Part shown: piece by piece, positions 31,274 to 39,571 of the stretch | How positions within the stretch are numbered: the first letter of the stretch is position 1 | Layout of the letters: each line of letters begins with the position of its first letter | Assembly: GCA_035384605.1 (NCBI GenBank) | Contig: DAOOIV010000026.1 | Location: 1 to 51,011 of the forward strand | From: Phycisphaerae bacterium | GTDB lineage: Bacteria > Planctomycetota > Phycisphaerae > UBA1845 > PWPN01 | Reading direction: 5' to 3' | Length of the DNA stretch: 51,011 nt | The notes under the pieces: generated by a model | Seen by the model: the letters and a program-made list of their open reading frames with translations, nothing else | Databases searched by the model: none | What the model was told of the DNA's origin: nothing | Position numbers and translations under genes: made by a program

Positions 31274-33097
31274 ATGGTAGATTACAACCTGATCAACTCT
31301 CTGGATGTGAACGAGGATTCGTTCGAAAAGGAACTTGCTGAGATGATGGGCGGCCAGACCACGGATGAGGCGCTGGCCACGACCATTGACACCACCCTGG
31401 GCAACTTCCAGACCGGTGCGATTCTGAAGGGTCGCGTGGTCGGCTTGGTTGGGGGGGACGTTGTCGTCGACGTCGGTCTCAAGAGCGAGGGCGTGGTGCC
31501 GGCCTCCGAGTGGGACGATCCGTCCTCGATTGACGTTGGAGACGAAGTGGACGTCTGGCTCGAAACGGTCGAGTCGGACAGCGGCCTGGTGGTCATCAGC
31601 AAGCGCAAGGCCGACCGCCTGCTCAACTGGCAGCGTCTGGTCGAGACCGCCAAGGAAGGCGACGACGTTCGCGGCCGCGTGATGAGGAAAATCAAGGGCG
31701 GCCTATTGGTGGACATCGGCGTTCCGGTGTTCCTGCCGGCCTCGCAGGTGGATATTCGCCGGCCGAGCGATATCGGTGAGTTCATCGGCAAGGATATCGA
31801 CGCCAAGATCCTCAAGATCGACACCGAGCGTCGCAACATTGTTATCAGCCGCCGCAAGTACATTGAAGAGAAGCGGCAGGCGGCCAAGGAAAAGGTCCTC
31901 GGCGAGATCCAGGTCGGCGAGGTCCGCAAGGGCATCGTCAAGAACCTGGCCGAGTTCGGGGCGTTCGTCGACCTGGGCGGGATCGACGGCCTGCTGCACA
32001 TCACCGATATGAGCTGGGAGCGGATCAACCATCCCTCGGATATGCTCAAGATCGACCAGGAGATCGAGGTCAAGGTTCTGAACGTCGACAAAGACAAGGA
32101 GAAGATCGCCCTGGGGCTCAAGCAGTTGACCGAGAATCCCTGGGACAGCATCGAGCAGCGCTATCCGGTCAACTCGCGAATCAAGGGTGAAGTGGTCAAT
32201 ATCCTCAATTACGGCGCGTTCGTGAAGCTGGAACCCGGCGTGGAAGGACTGGTTCACATCTCGGAGATGAGCTGGACCCGCCGGATCAATCATCCTTCGG
32301 AGCTGATCAGCCTGGGCGACCAGATCGAGGTCGTGGTCCTGGACATCAACAAAGAAAAGCAGGAAATCAGTCTCGGCATGAAGCAGATCGAGACGAACCC
32401 GTGGGAGCGCGTGGCCGAGAAGTATCCGCCCAACACGATCATCGAAGGCAAGGTTCGCAACCTCACGAACTATGGGGCGTTTATCGAGATTGAAGAAGGC
32501 ATCGACGGTCTGCTGCACGTTTCCGACATGAGCTGGACGAAGAAGATCAGTCACCCGTCCGAGGTGCTCAAGAAGGGCGACACCGTCAAGTGCGTCGTTC
32601 TTTCGGTGGACCAGGAGAAGATGCGCGTGGCCTTGGGGACGAAGCAACTCACCGAAGACCCGTGGTTGCACGCGATTCCCTCGACTTATCTTCCGGGGCA
32701 GATCGTCAAGGGCAAGGTCACCAAGATCACCAACTTCGGCGTGTTCGTCGAGCTGGAGCCGGAGCTGGAAGGCCTGTTGCACGTGAGCGAGCTGGCGGAT
32801 CATAAGGTCGAGAACCCGCATGACGAGGTCAAGATCGGCAGCGAGATCGAGGTGAAGATTCTGCGGGTTGATCCTCAAGAGCGGAAGATCGGTCTGAGCA
32901 AGAAACGCGCGGAATGGGCGGCGGCCGACGACGGCACCCGCGATACGAGCAAACCGAAGCCTCGTCGCGGCGGCTTGCACGGTCCGGGCGCCGAATCAAC
33001 AGATGTGATTCAGTACTCGCCCATCCGCCCGGCCGAGTCGAGCCCACAGAGTGCCGAGGGGGGCCAGACAACCGATGAACAGGTTGCCGGCGAGTGA
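31274..33097 (+). CDS. rpsA: Ribosomal protein S1
   Basis: Binds mRNA on the 30S subunit and assists initiation. 607 residues with six S1 (OB-fold) repeats, roughly at 48-115, 132-197, 214-285, 300-370, 387-457 and 474-545; repeats 3-6 carry the RNA-binding FGAFVDLG / YGAFVKLE / YGAFIEIE / FGVFVELE motif and GLLHISEMSW-type ends. The first two repeats are less canonical, as in E. coli S1 where they contact the ribosome. The last ~60 residues are a low-complexity Thr/Pro/Gln/Gly tail. No strong Shine-Dalgarno, as is usual for rpsA. The sigma factor gene follows after 236 nt on the same strand. Confidence 0.96.
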   Translation: MVDYNLINSLDVNEDSFEKELAEMMGGQTTDEALATTIDTTLGNFQTGAILKGRVVGLVGGDVVVDVGLKSEGVVPASEWDDPSSIDVGDEVDVWLETVESDSGLVVISKRKADRLLNWQRLVETAKEGDDVRGRVMRKIKGGLLVDIGVPVFLPASQVDIRRPSDIGEFIGKDIDAKILKIDTERRNIVISRRKYIEEKRQAAKEKVLGEIQVGEVRKGIVKNLAEFGAFVDLGGIDGLLHITDMSWERINHPSDMLKIDQEIEVKVLNVDKDKEKIALGLKQLTENPWDSIEQRYPVNSRIKGEVVNILNYGAFVKLEPGVEGLVHISEMSWTRRINHPSELISLGDQIEVVVLDINKEKQEISLGMKQIETNPWERVAEKYPPNTIIEGKVRNLTNYGAFIEIEEGIDGLLHVSDMSWTKKISHPSEVLKKGDTVKCVVLSVDQEKMRVALGTKQLTEDPWLHAIPSTYLPGQIVKGKVTKITNFGVFVELEPELEGLLHVSELADHKVENPHDEVKIGSEIEVKILRVDPQERKIGLSKKRAEWAAADDGTRDTSKPKPRRGGLHGPGAESTDVIQYSPIRPAESSPQSAEGGQTTDEQVAGE

Positions 33098-33333
33098 GTG
33101 CTCGCATCGCCAGGAGCCCCGACCGAAGCCTCGCGAGCCCCGCCGCAGCGGGTTTGGACCTCGGCGAAGATCAGGGGCCGGTTAATCCGGGTCCGGTCGA
33201 TTGCCGATGGGGACGGGCAGTGCCGGTCCGGCCCGAGTGTGACTTCATCCTTCCTCGGAGACAGCGGATGTCTCCGGTCGCGCAGGGACGGGCAGGGTCG
33301 CAGAGACCCGGACGATGAAGGGAGGGTAGCGCC

Positions 33334-34215
33334 ATCGCGGTCGAAAGCGGATTGCAACACTATCTCAAGCAGATCGATGAGGCTCCCCTGCTGACGGCCA
33401 AGGAGGAGATCGAACTGGGTTCGATCATCCAGAAATCGATCAGGGCCGGCGAGTTGCTGCGGGAGGGTCGAATCTCGCTCCAGGAGAAGGAAAAACTGGA
33501 AGAGGAGGCCGCCCGGGCTCGGGACCGGATGGTCTTGTCCAACCTGCGCCTGGTGGTCAACATCGCCAAGAATTACCTCAATCGCGGGTTGTCGTTGTCG
33601 GACCTGATCGAGGAGGGGAACATCGGGCTGCTCAGGGCGGTCGAGGGCTACGATCCGACCATGGAGACCCGCTTCAGCACGTACGCTTCGTGGTGGATCA
33701 AGCAGGCCATCAAGCGAGCGTTGATCAACAGCTCCCAACCGGTGCACATTCCGGCCTACATGGTCGCGATGATCGCCGACTGGAAGAAGGCCTGGGCCGA
33801 GCTCGAGAACCAGCTTGGCCGGCATCCCTCTCTGCAAGAGATGGCCGAGCACATGAAGCTCTCGGAGCGCAAGCTGCGTATCATTCGCCGCGCGGTCAAG
33901 GCCTTCTCGGCACCGGTCCAGCCGGGAGGCGCCGAAGGCTCCTTCGGTCTGTCGGATATTCTCGCCGATTCTCGGACCCCCTCGCCCGAGGCGGCGGCGT
34001 TCAGCAACGCCGATGCCGAAGTCATCCAGCGGCTGCTCGAGAAGATCGACGAACGCGAGGCGACCATCCTGCGAATGCGCTACGGGATGGGCGAGCACCA
34101 GGCCCCGATGACGCTCAAGGATATCGGGGCGAAGATCGGCCTGACTCGCGAGCGCGTCCGCCAACTCGAACGCGAGGCCCTCAAGAAGTTGCGGGAAGCG
34201 TTCAATGAGATGTAG
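33334..34215 (+). CDS. Sigma-70 family RNA polymerase sigma factor (RpoD/SigA-like, no region 1.1)
   Basis: About 293 residues: region 1.2 (LQHYLKQIDEAPLLTAKEEI), region 2 (VLSNLRLVVNIAKNYLNRGL, DLIEEGNIGLLRAVEGYDPT, RFSTYASWWIKQAIKRAL), region 3 (HPSLQEMAEHMKLSERKLRI) and region 4 (ILRMRYGMG, TLKDIGAKIGLTRERVRQLE). An acidic helix (RISLQEKEKLEEEAARARD) is inserted before region 2. Small size and missing region 1.1 suggest a group 2 or minimal primary factor. Start choice is unusual: GGAGGG (33321-33326) sits 7 nt before ATC at 33334, giving (M)AVESGLQHYL; the first standard start in frame, TTG at 33352, has no ribosome binding site and cuts into region 1.2. Confidence 0.92.
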   Translation: MAVESGLQHYLKQIDEAPLLTAKEEIELGSIIQKSIRAGELLREGRISLQEKEKLEEEAARARDRMVLSNLRLVVNIAKNYLNRGLSLSDLIEEGNIGLLRAVEGYDPTMETRFSTYASWWIKQAIKRALINSSQPVHIPAYMVAMIADWKKAWAELENQLGRHPSLQEMAEHMKLSERKLRIIRRAVKAFSAPVQPGGAEGSFGLSDILADSRTPSPEAAAFSNADAEVIQRLLEKIDEREATILRMRYGMGEHQAPMTLKDIGAKIGLTRERVRQLEREALKKLREAFNEM

Positions 34216-34216
34216 G

Positions 34217-34256
34217 CTGCTAGACTTTTAGACTGTTCGACTATTAGACTACTAGA
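34217..34256 (+). repeat. Degenerate 8-bp tandem repeat (5 units)
   Basis: CTGCTAGA CTTTTAGA, then CTGTTCGA CTATTAGA CTACTAGA, starting one base after the sigma factor stop codon. Same octamer family as 36539-36602. Confidence 0.75.
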
Positions 34257-34262
34257 CCGCTC

Positions 34263-34293
34263 GGCCCGGAATCCTTCCGGGCCGGTTTTGTTT
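34263..34293 (+). terminator. Rho-independent terminator after the sigma factor gene
   Basis: Stem GGCCCGGAA / TTCCGGGCC with loop TCC (34263-34283), followed by GGTTTTGTTT. The clearest intrinsic terminator in the window. Confidence 0.85.
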
Positions 34294-34378
34294 GCGGAAT
34301 CTGTTCCGCACTCCATCCTGTCTTGACTCATCCTTCCGCCTTCAGCCTTGTCTTCTCGCAGGCTTGTGTGCCTCGCGG

Positions 34379-34384
34379 TATATT
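34379..34384 (+). promoter_or_regulatory. Possible -10 box of the ThuA-like gene
   Basis: TATATT, about 37 nt before the GTG start; no convincing -35. Confidence 0.35.
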
Positions 34385-34420
34385 GTCGCCAGACAAGAAG
34401 CCGCTAGAGAGGAGTACACC

Positions 34421-35095
34421 GTGAGCGCCATCCGCGTCACCGTCTGGAACGAGTGCTGGCACGAATACAACACCGAGGTTGTTCCGAAGATCTACCCGGA
34501 CGGCATCCATGGTGCGATTGCGGCCGGGCTGCGCGAAGAGAGCGGCCTGGAAGTGCGGACGGCCACACTGCGGGATCGGGAATGCGGGTTGACGGACGAC
34601 GTTCTGGCGGTCACGGACGTACTCGTCTGGTGGGGGCACATGCGACATCACGAAGTGCCGGATGCCGTCGTCGAGAGAGTGCTGGGGCGGGTCTGGAACG
34701 GAATGGGGTTTGTCGCGCTGCACTCGGCACACTACTCCAAGCCTTTTCAGCGGCTGATGGGCACTCCGTGCGGGCTCAAGTGGCGGGTGGACAACAAGAA
34801 AGAGATCTTGTGGGTGGTCGATCCGACCCACCCGATCGCCGGCGGTATCGACGAGAAGATCGAACTACCCCAGACTGAGATGTACGGCGAGTGGTTTCAG
34901 ATCCCCGCGCCCGACGAGTTGGTCTTCATCTCGTGGTTCGAGGGCGGCGAGGTGTTTCGCAGCGGTTGCTGCTGGAAGCGAGGCAAAGGCCGGGTCTTCT
35001 ACTTCCGCCCCGGCCACGAGACCCTGCCGATTTACCACAACCCCGACGTCCGGCGGGTGCTCCGCAATGCCGTCCGCTGGGCGGCGGCCAAGTAG
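34421..35095 (+). CDS. ThuA-like (trehalose utilization/GATase1-like) domain protein
   Basis: 224 residues of the ThuA family: IRVTVWNECWHEYNTEVVPK, IYPDGIHGAIAAGL, TDVLVWWGHMRHHEVPDAVV, VALHSAHYSKPFQRLMGT, WVVDPTHPIAGGIDEKIELP, EMYGEWFQIPAPDELVFISW and GRVFYFRPGHETLPIYHNPD. ThuA proteins are linked to sugar metabolism (trehalose, sucrose or glycan use) but their reaction is not settled. GTG start with GAGAGGAG upstream. Single gene after the sigma factor terminator. Confidence 0.88.
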   Translation: MSAIRVTVWNECWHEYNTEVVPKIYPDGIHGAIAAGLREESGLEVRTATLRDRECGLTDDVLAVTDVLVWWGHMRHHEVPDAVVERVLGRVWNGMGFVALHSAHYSKPFQRLMGTPCGLKWRVDNKKEILWVVDPTHPIAGGIDEKIELPQTEMYGEWFQIPAPDELVFISWFEGGEVFRSGCCWKRGKGRVFYFRPGHETLPIYHNPDVRRVLRNAVRWAAAK

Positions 35096-35111
35096 AATCC
35101 CCACTTGCATA

Positions 35112-35131
35112 AAAAACGCCGCAAAGGCGTT
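35112..35131 (-). terminator. Hairpin with adjacent A/T tract (orientation favours minus strand)
   Basis: AACGCC GCAAA GGCGTT preceded on the plus strand by six A, which makes a T-run after the hairpin on the minus strand. No minus-strand gene is near, so it may also serve ThuA weakly. Confidence 0.4.
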
Positions 35132-35369
35132 GAAAGACACGTGTGAATCAGGTGTTTCATGCGGGTTCGCCGATGCTTCCGAAGCTTACCGGCGGGGGGC
35201 TGAGCGACGACAAAGCATGCCCCATTCTCAATTCTACCGTCATCATTCATCTCTGGACCCGCCAACGAGGGTCGATGCTACCCTGATGTTGAAGTGATCA
35301 AGCTTTTTGGGTAACCTTTTTGCCCGCTGTTTTGCGGAAGCGGAGGTCATTTGCACCTGGAGAACAGTT

Positions 35370-36530
35370 GTGGACAAACCTGACAAAAAACCGAGTACAC
35401 CGAATTTCAGCTCCGGTCCCACCTGCAAGCGTCCGGGTTGGAGCGTCCATGCTCTTACGGGGGCCCTGACGGGCCGCTCTCATCGCTCGAAGCCCGGCAA
35501 AGCCCGTATTCAACAGGCTCTTGAGCTGACCCGGGAGGTGGCGGCCATCCCGGCCGATTATCTGATCGGGATTATCCCAGGGAGCGACACGGGCGCGTTT
35601 GAATGCGCCATGTGGAGCCTGCTGGGGGCCAGGCCGGTCACAGCCATGGCCTGGGAGAGCTTCGGCGAGGGCTGGGTGACGGACATCAACAAGCAGCTCA
35701 AGCTGAACGCCAAGGTCATGAAGGCTCCTTACGGCGAGATTCCCAACCTCGCGGAGGTTGACTGGGATACCGATGTGGTCTTCACCTGGAACGGTACCAC
35801 CAGCGGTGTGAAGATGCCTGATGACGCGGCCCCACCGGTCGATCGCAAGGGCCTGGCCCTATGTGACGCCACCAGCGCGGTCTTCGCGATGCCCGTACCT
35901 TGGGAGCGGCTGGATGCGATCACCTGGTCGTGGCAGAAATGCCTCGGCGGGGAGGCGGCCCACGGCATGCTCGTACTCTCTCCCCGAGCGGTCGAACGGC
36001 TGGAGTCCTATTCGCCCCCGTGGCCGATGCCCAAGATTTTCCGCCTCACCAAGGGCGGCAAACTGAGCGCCGGCATTTTCCAGGGCGACACGATCAACAC
36101 TCCGTCGATGCTCTGTGTCGAGGACTACATTGACGGTCTCAACTTTGCCAGGAACCTCAGCTTCGGAGGTAGGACCGGCTTGCAGGCCTGCTTTGCCAAG
36201 AGCCAGGCCAATCTGGAGGCGGTCGCAGAATTCGTGGGCAGGCATGACTGGATTGACTTCCTGCCGGTCAAGCCCGAGATCCGAAGCTGTACCTCGATTT
36301 GCCTCAAGATCACGGCCGAGTGGTTCAGGAAGCTCAGTCCCGAGGATCAGGCCGCGTGGTGCAAGAAGGTGGTCTCGGCGCTCGACAGCGAAGGGGTCGC
36401 CAAGGATTTCGGTGCCTACCGGGATGCGCCTCCGGGCTTCCGCTTCTGGGGCGGCCCAACCGTTGAGCCGGCCGACATGGCCATCGCCCTCGAGTGGCTG
36501 GCCTGGGCCTACGACGCGAACAAGAAGTAG
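35370..36530 (+). CDS. serC: Phosphoserine aminotransferase (alphaproteobacterial/archaeal-type)
   Basis: Converts 3-phosphohydroxypyruvate and glutamate to phosphoserine in serine synthesis. 386 residues: NFSSGPTCKRPGWS at the N-terminus, GRSHRSKPGKARIQQALELT, YLIGIIPGSDTGAFECAMWS, VVFTWNGTTSGVKMP and PLP-binding Lys190 in WSWQKCLGGEAAHGM. These motifs are those of the SerC subgroup common in alphaproteobacteria rather than the E. coli type. GTG at 35370 with GGAG 7 nt before it; the frame further upstream is not supported. serA and serB are not adjacent. Confidence 0.92.
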   Translation: MDKPDKKPSTPNFSSGPTCKRPGWSVHALTGALTGRSHRSKPGKARIQQALELTREVAAIPADYLIGIIPGSDTGAFECAMWSLLGARPVTAMAWESFGEGWVTDINKQLKLNAKVMKAPYGEIPNLAEVDWDTDVVFTWNGTTSGVKMPDDAAPPVDRKGLALCDATSAVFAMPVPWERLDAITWSWQKCLGGEAAHGMLVLSPRAVERLESYSPPWPMPKIFRLTKGGKLSAGIFQGDTINTPSMLCVEDYIDGLNFARNLSFGGRTGLQACFAKSQANLEAVAEFVGRHDWIDFLPVKPEIRSCTSICLKITAEWFRKLSPEDQAAWCKKVVSALDSEGVAKDFGAYRDAPPGFRFWGGPTVEPADMAIALEWLAWAYDANKK

Positions 36531-36538
36531 AGCAGTCC

Positions 36539-36602
36539 GTTGGTATGTTGGTATGTTGGTCTGTTGGTCTGTTAGTCTATTGGCCTGTTCGACCATTAGA
36601 AC
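36539..36602 (+). repeat. Degenerate 8-bp tandem repeat (8 units)
   Basis: GTTGGTAT twice, GTTGGTCT twice, GTTAGTCT, ATTGGCCT, GTTCGACC, ATTAGAAC. Begins 8 nt after the serC stop codon and runs into REP-like copy B. The last units match those at 34233-34248 (CTGTTCGACTATTAGA). Confidence 0.75.
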
Positions 36603-36690
36603 CTTACGGCCGGATATGTGTGCGGCTTGCGCATGTTTCTGGATCGCAGAACGTTTGGGTTGCGGCCCGCAAAAAGGCGGTCCGCCCTGG
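36597..36690 (+). repeat. REP-like dispersed element, copy B (well preserved)
   Basis: TAGAACCTTACGGCCGGATA start, TGCGGCTTGCGCATG, TTTCTGGATCGCAG, then TTGCGGCCCGCAA, AAA and the perfect dyad GGCGGTCCGCC, ending CTGG. In the 316-nt gap between serC and the ParE gene; the remaining ~150 nt show nothing else. Confidence 0.8.
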
Positions 36691-36846
36691 ACTGTTCGGT
36701 TGTGCGAGTCGTTCTGATATGCATTGCCGGCCTTCGGGGAGTCGTTCCCCGGAGGCCGGTGTCCTTTTCTTTGTTGCTGCAGGTGGCCTCCGCCGTTCCA
36801 GGATGTGCGCATCGTGCTCCGCGGTTCTGTTCGTGCGCCGTTTGGA

Positions 36847-37155
36847 CTAATGAGGTCGGTCCTGCAGATTGTCTAACAGACGGCGCGAACCGTGAATCAC
36901 CGCCAGAATGATGACCAGGTCGCCGACGATTCGGTAGATGAGCCTGTATCCGTACACGATACGTTCGCGTACGTCCGGCCTGTTCCACTCGGGAACACAA
37001 CGGCCCAGTTGCGGGAAGCCAGCCAATTCCCTTGCTTGAGCAAGCATCTTGGACACGACCACGGAGGCGTATGCGGGTGAGTCCGCAGCAACGTACTCGG
37101 CGATATCATCAAGATCGTCAAGGGCCGCTTTGAGCCAGACTACTTCGTGATCCAC
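36847..37155 (-). CDS. ParE/RelE-family toxin
   Basis: 102 residues: VVWLKAALDDLDDIAEYVAA, PAYASVVVSKMLAQARELAG, FPQLGRCVPEWNRPDVRERI and VYGYRLIYRIVGDLVIILAV then IHGSRRLLDN: the full ParE/RelE fold pattern including the conserved Arg and the C-terminal RRL. ParE poisons gyrase; RelE cleaves mRNA; the sequence alone does not decide. Second gene of a pair with 37140-37328, overlapping it by 16 nt. Confidence 0.88.
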   Translation of the reverse strand: MDHEVVWLKAALDDLDDIAEYVAADSPAYASVVVSKMLAQARELAGFPQLGRCVPEWNRPDVRERIVYGYRLIYRIVGDLVIILAVIHGSRRLLDNLQDRPH

Positions 37156-37328
37156 TTGTCGAGCCTCTTCTCGGCGTCAGCCTGGCTGACAACCTCGCCT
37201 TTCTCGGCCAGCTCGATTCGTCTTTGAATGGTCTCCATCACGTAGAGCTGGTACTGGACGTCCTCGATTGAACAGTCATCGGGCAGGCGATCCAGCAGTT
37301 CTCGGAGCTGTTCTTTCACGTTTGCCAT
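37140..37328 (-). CDS. Antitoxin partner of the ParE/RelE toxin
   Basis: 62 residues: MANVKEQLRELLDRLPDDCS, IEDVQYQLYVMETIQRRIEL, ending VSQADAEKRLDKWITK. Helical and charged, of the short antitoxin type seen with ParE/RelE toxins (C-terminal '...QADAEKRLDKWI' is a common ending). The ATG at 37328 is chosen over the longer frame because it fits the family. Operon order antitoxin-toxin is standard. Confidence 0.8.
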   Translation of the reverse strand: MANVKEQLRELLDRLPDDCSIEDVQYQLYVMETIQRRIELAEKGEVVSQADAEKRLDKWITK

Positions 37329-37537
37329 GGAAGGGCCCCCGTCGTGGCGGTCATCGTTTTGCACGCCAACGCAACGCTCGTATCGTACAAATCTCTGCTG
37401 ATCATCCTACCAATACGCCTCCTCCAAGACAATCATTTGCAGGGAGGCACGGCAGGCCGAGGTTTGGCGGGGCTTGCCGTTACCGTGGCCTCACGGGCAG
37501 TTGCCTTCGGCAGTCCGTCTTGTTTATCCTTGCCCTC

Positions 37538-38629
37538 ATGGATGCCGGACGGTCGGAGAGCAAGCCTGGGATTGAGCAAAACGCCGAGGCGGAGCCGTCG
37601 CTGGTCCGTCGTATTCTTTTTCCTTCCTGGCGGCAACGTAAGCGTGCCCTTCGCCGCGAGGCGTGGCTGTTGGTGATCGGGTCGTACGCTGCCGTGGTCT
37701 TCGCGTTTCTTTGGCCGCAGGATTTCCGCGAGACCTCGCAGGCGTATGTGGCGGTCTCGCTGATCGCGTTCATGGTCCGGGTGTTCGAGTTTCATCTGGG
37801 CCTGTTGCTGGTGATTGTGGCCGTCGTCTCGCTGCACACCCGCCAGTGGCGGCTGTTTGCCGCGACGATTCCTTTGTTTCTGTGGACACTGGGGCCGGCG
37901 GTGTGGACGTATCGTCCCAAGACTCGGCCATCTCTGGTCGGCGAGGTGGTCACGGTCGCGAGCGTCAACCTCCTCATGGTCAACAGGAACAGCGCCCCGC
38001 TGGTCGAGGAAATCCGAGCTTCCGGCGCAGACATCGTGTTCCTGCAGGAGTACACGGACCACTGGCACGAAGTGCTGCGAGCATCGCTGGGGCAAGAATA
38101 CCCTTACGAGTGTCATGTCTGTCGTGAGGACTCGTTTGGCGCGGCGATCTACTCCAGTCGGCCGTTCATCAGCGAGCCGGAACTGGACATGCCGCTGGGA
38201 GTATCCTCTCTGCCGCAGATTCGGGCAGTTGTCGAAATCTCCCATCGGCCGGTGGCCATCTACAACGTCCATCTGTTGCCGCCGATCGGGCTGGAGTACA
38301 CGACCGAGACTCGACTGCAGTTCGCCGATCTGCTCGCCCATCTGGCGGGAGAGTCGCGACCATTCATTCTTGCGGGAGATTTCAACTTCACCGAGCGCAC
38401 CCCGCAGGCGGCGGCTCTGCGGCGATTGGGGCTGATTGAAGCGTTCGATCAGGGGGGCTGGGGGCGAGGGTCGACTTGGCCGGTGAACTCAGTCTTTCGA
38501 TATGTCCCGGGTCTGCGGCTTGACCACATCTACCTGGGCGGCGGCCTGGCGTGCTCGGATTGCCGCGTCGGCCAGGGCCGGGGGTCCGATCACCGCCCCG
38601 TGATCGCGAAGATCGGTTTCTCATGGTAG
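37538..38629 (+). CDS. Membrane-anchored endonuclease/exonuclease/phosphatase family protein
   Basis: 363 residues. Three hydrophobic N-terminal segments (about 45-140: WLLVIGSYAAVVFAFLWP, AYVAVSLIAFMVRVFEFHLG, LLLVIVAVVSLH and the next) place the catalytic domain outside the membrane. The EEP domain has VASVNLLMVN, IVFLQEYTDHW (metal-binding Glu), VAIYNVHLLPP, FILAGDFNFTE and RGSDHRPVIAKIGF (catalytic SDH). Proteins of this layout (e.g. YafD-like) hydrolyse phosphoesters of nucleic acids or lipids; substrate unknown. The ATG at 37538 is the first residue matching the family; no clear ribosome binding site. Confidence 0.85.
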   Translation: MDAGRSESKPGIEQNAEAEPSLVRRILFPSWRQRKRALRREAWLLVIGSYAAVVFAFLWPQDFRETSQAYVAVSLIAFMVRVFEFHLGLLLVIVAVVSLHTRQWRLFAATIPLFLWTLGPAVWTYRPKTRPSLVGEVVTVASVNLLMVNRNSAPLVEEIRASGADIVFLQEYTDHWHEVLRASLGQEYPYECHVCREDSFGAAIYSSRPFISEPELDMPLGVSSLPQIRAVVEISHRPVAIYNVHLLPPIGLEYTTETRLQFADLLAHLAGESRPFILAGDFNFTERTPQAAALRRLGLIEAFDQGGWGRGSTWPVNSVFRYVPGLRLDHIYLGGGLACSDCRVGQGRGSDHRPVIAKIGFSW

Positions 38630-38743
38630 GGCGTGCTCCGAACGCGGCCGATTAGTCTGTGTTTCGAACACATACCTGCGGCTTTCACGTCTGGACTTGC
38701 ACTTCTGCGTGTGATATCTGTCTCACACGGAACGGAGGTCATG

Positions 38744-39427
38744 ATGATCGACCGCGACACACGAGATAGAATGGCAGTGGTCGTCGAGGACTACCTGGGC
38801 GAGAAGATCTCGGCTTTCGCATTCGACGATCAGCTCACCGAGTTATCTGCCAAGACCAAAGACGAGACTGTGAAACGAATCGCACATGAGCTCTGGTTTC
38901 ACTATGACGACTGCAAAGACCACAAGGTTGTTCTCTCCGGAGCGCAGTGGGATTACTTTCAACGCCTGGTGCTGATCCTGAAATCAGATGCGTCTGTTCG
39001 CGTTGAACGGCGACGTACGTGGTCGTGGAGACAGTTGGTAGCCGCGATGCTGTTGGTCTGTTTCGCCGCCGTCTTGGCTTCGCTTGGATGGGGTCTGCAT
39101 CTCCTGGTCGTCTCGGTTCCGTTTGGACTCGCCTCGATGGTGCTCTCGCGGTGTGGCAGGACGATGCCCGTCGATCAGACGAATCATCTGATCAGGCTGG
39201 TTCCGTTCGCTTCTCTCAATCAGATCCTTGCGGTTCGCCGGAAAACGACGGGCTTCAAGAAGTCTCCATACCCACCGGCTCTGATCGACAGGAGAATCCG
39301 CAGCCCGTTTATGGATCGGGTTCTCGCCTGGCAGTGGCGGGTCATGTGGTTGCTTTTCTCGCCGATCGCGCTTCTTGGCCAGTGCTTTCCTGATACCGAA
39401 CAACGCATCGAGGTTGCGGTTGACTAA
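38744..39427 (+). CDS. Membrane protein of unknown function
   Basis: 227 residues, family not recognised. The N-terminal ~90 residues are soluble and helical (DRMAVVVEDYLGEKISAFAF, DDQLTELSAKTKDETVKRIA, HELWFHYDDCKDHKVVLSGA, QWDYFQRLVLILKSDAS), followed by two adjacent hydrophobic stretches (LVAAMLLVCFAAVLASLGW, LLVVSVPFGLASMVLS) and a third near the end (VMWLLFSPIALLGQCF). GGAGG lies 5 nt before the ATG at 38744 (an ATG one codon earlier is too close). It stands 114 nt after the EEP gene and may share its transcript. Confidence 0.7.
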   Translation: MIDRDTRDRMAVVVEDYLGEKISAFAFDDQLTELSAKTKDETVKRIAHELWFHYDDCKDHKVVLSGAQWDYFQRLVLILKSDASVRVERRRTWSWRQLVAAMLLVCFAAVLASLGWGLHLLVVSVPFGLASMVLSRCGRTMPVDQTNHLIRLVPFASLNQILAVRRKTTGFKKSPYPPALIDRRIRSPFMDRVLAWQWRVMWLLFSPIALLGQCFPDTEQRIEVAVD

Positions 39428-39571
39428 CGCATGGGTTGCTTGCGGGTACGCCTGCGGGAACCACCCTGCCAAAGGCGTGATGAAGATGCAATCGGTCGCA
39501 GGACGCCGGGCTGGGCACCTTGGCACCTGACTGGTATGCTGTCGGGCTTGAGCGTGCGGGAGGTAGCAATC

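Noticed and set aside
34217..36602. Octamer arrays as a CRISPR
   Set aside because: The period is 8 bp with no spacers of unique sequence and there are no cas genes.
36618..36911. Short conserved peptide (MFLD..GLRPAKRRSAL) encoded by REP copies B, D and E
   Set aside because: The three copies read similarly because the DNA repeat is similar; the frame is broken in copies A, C and F, so a DNA-level element is the simpler explanation.
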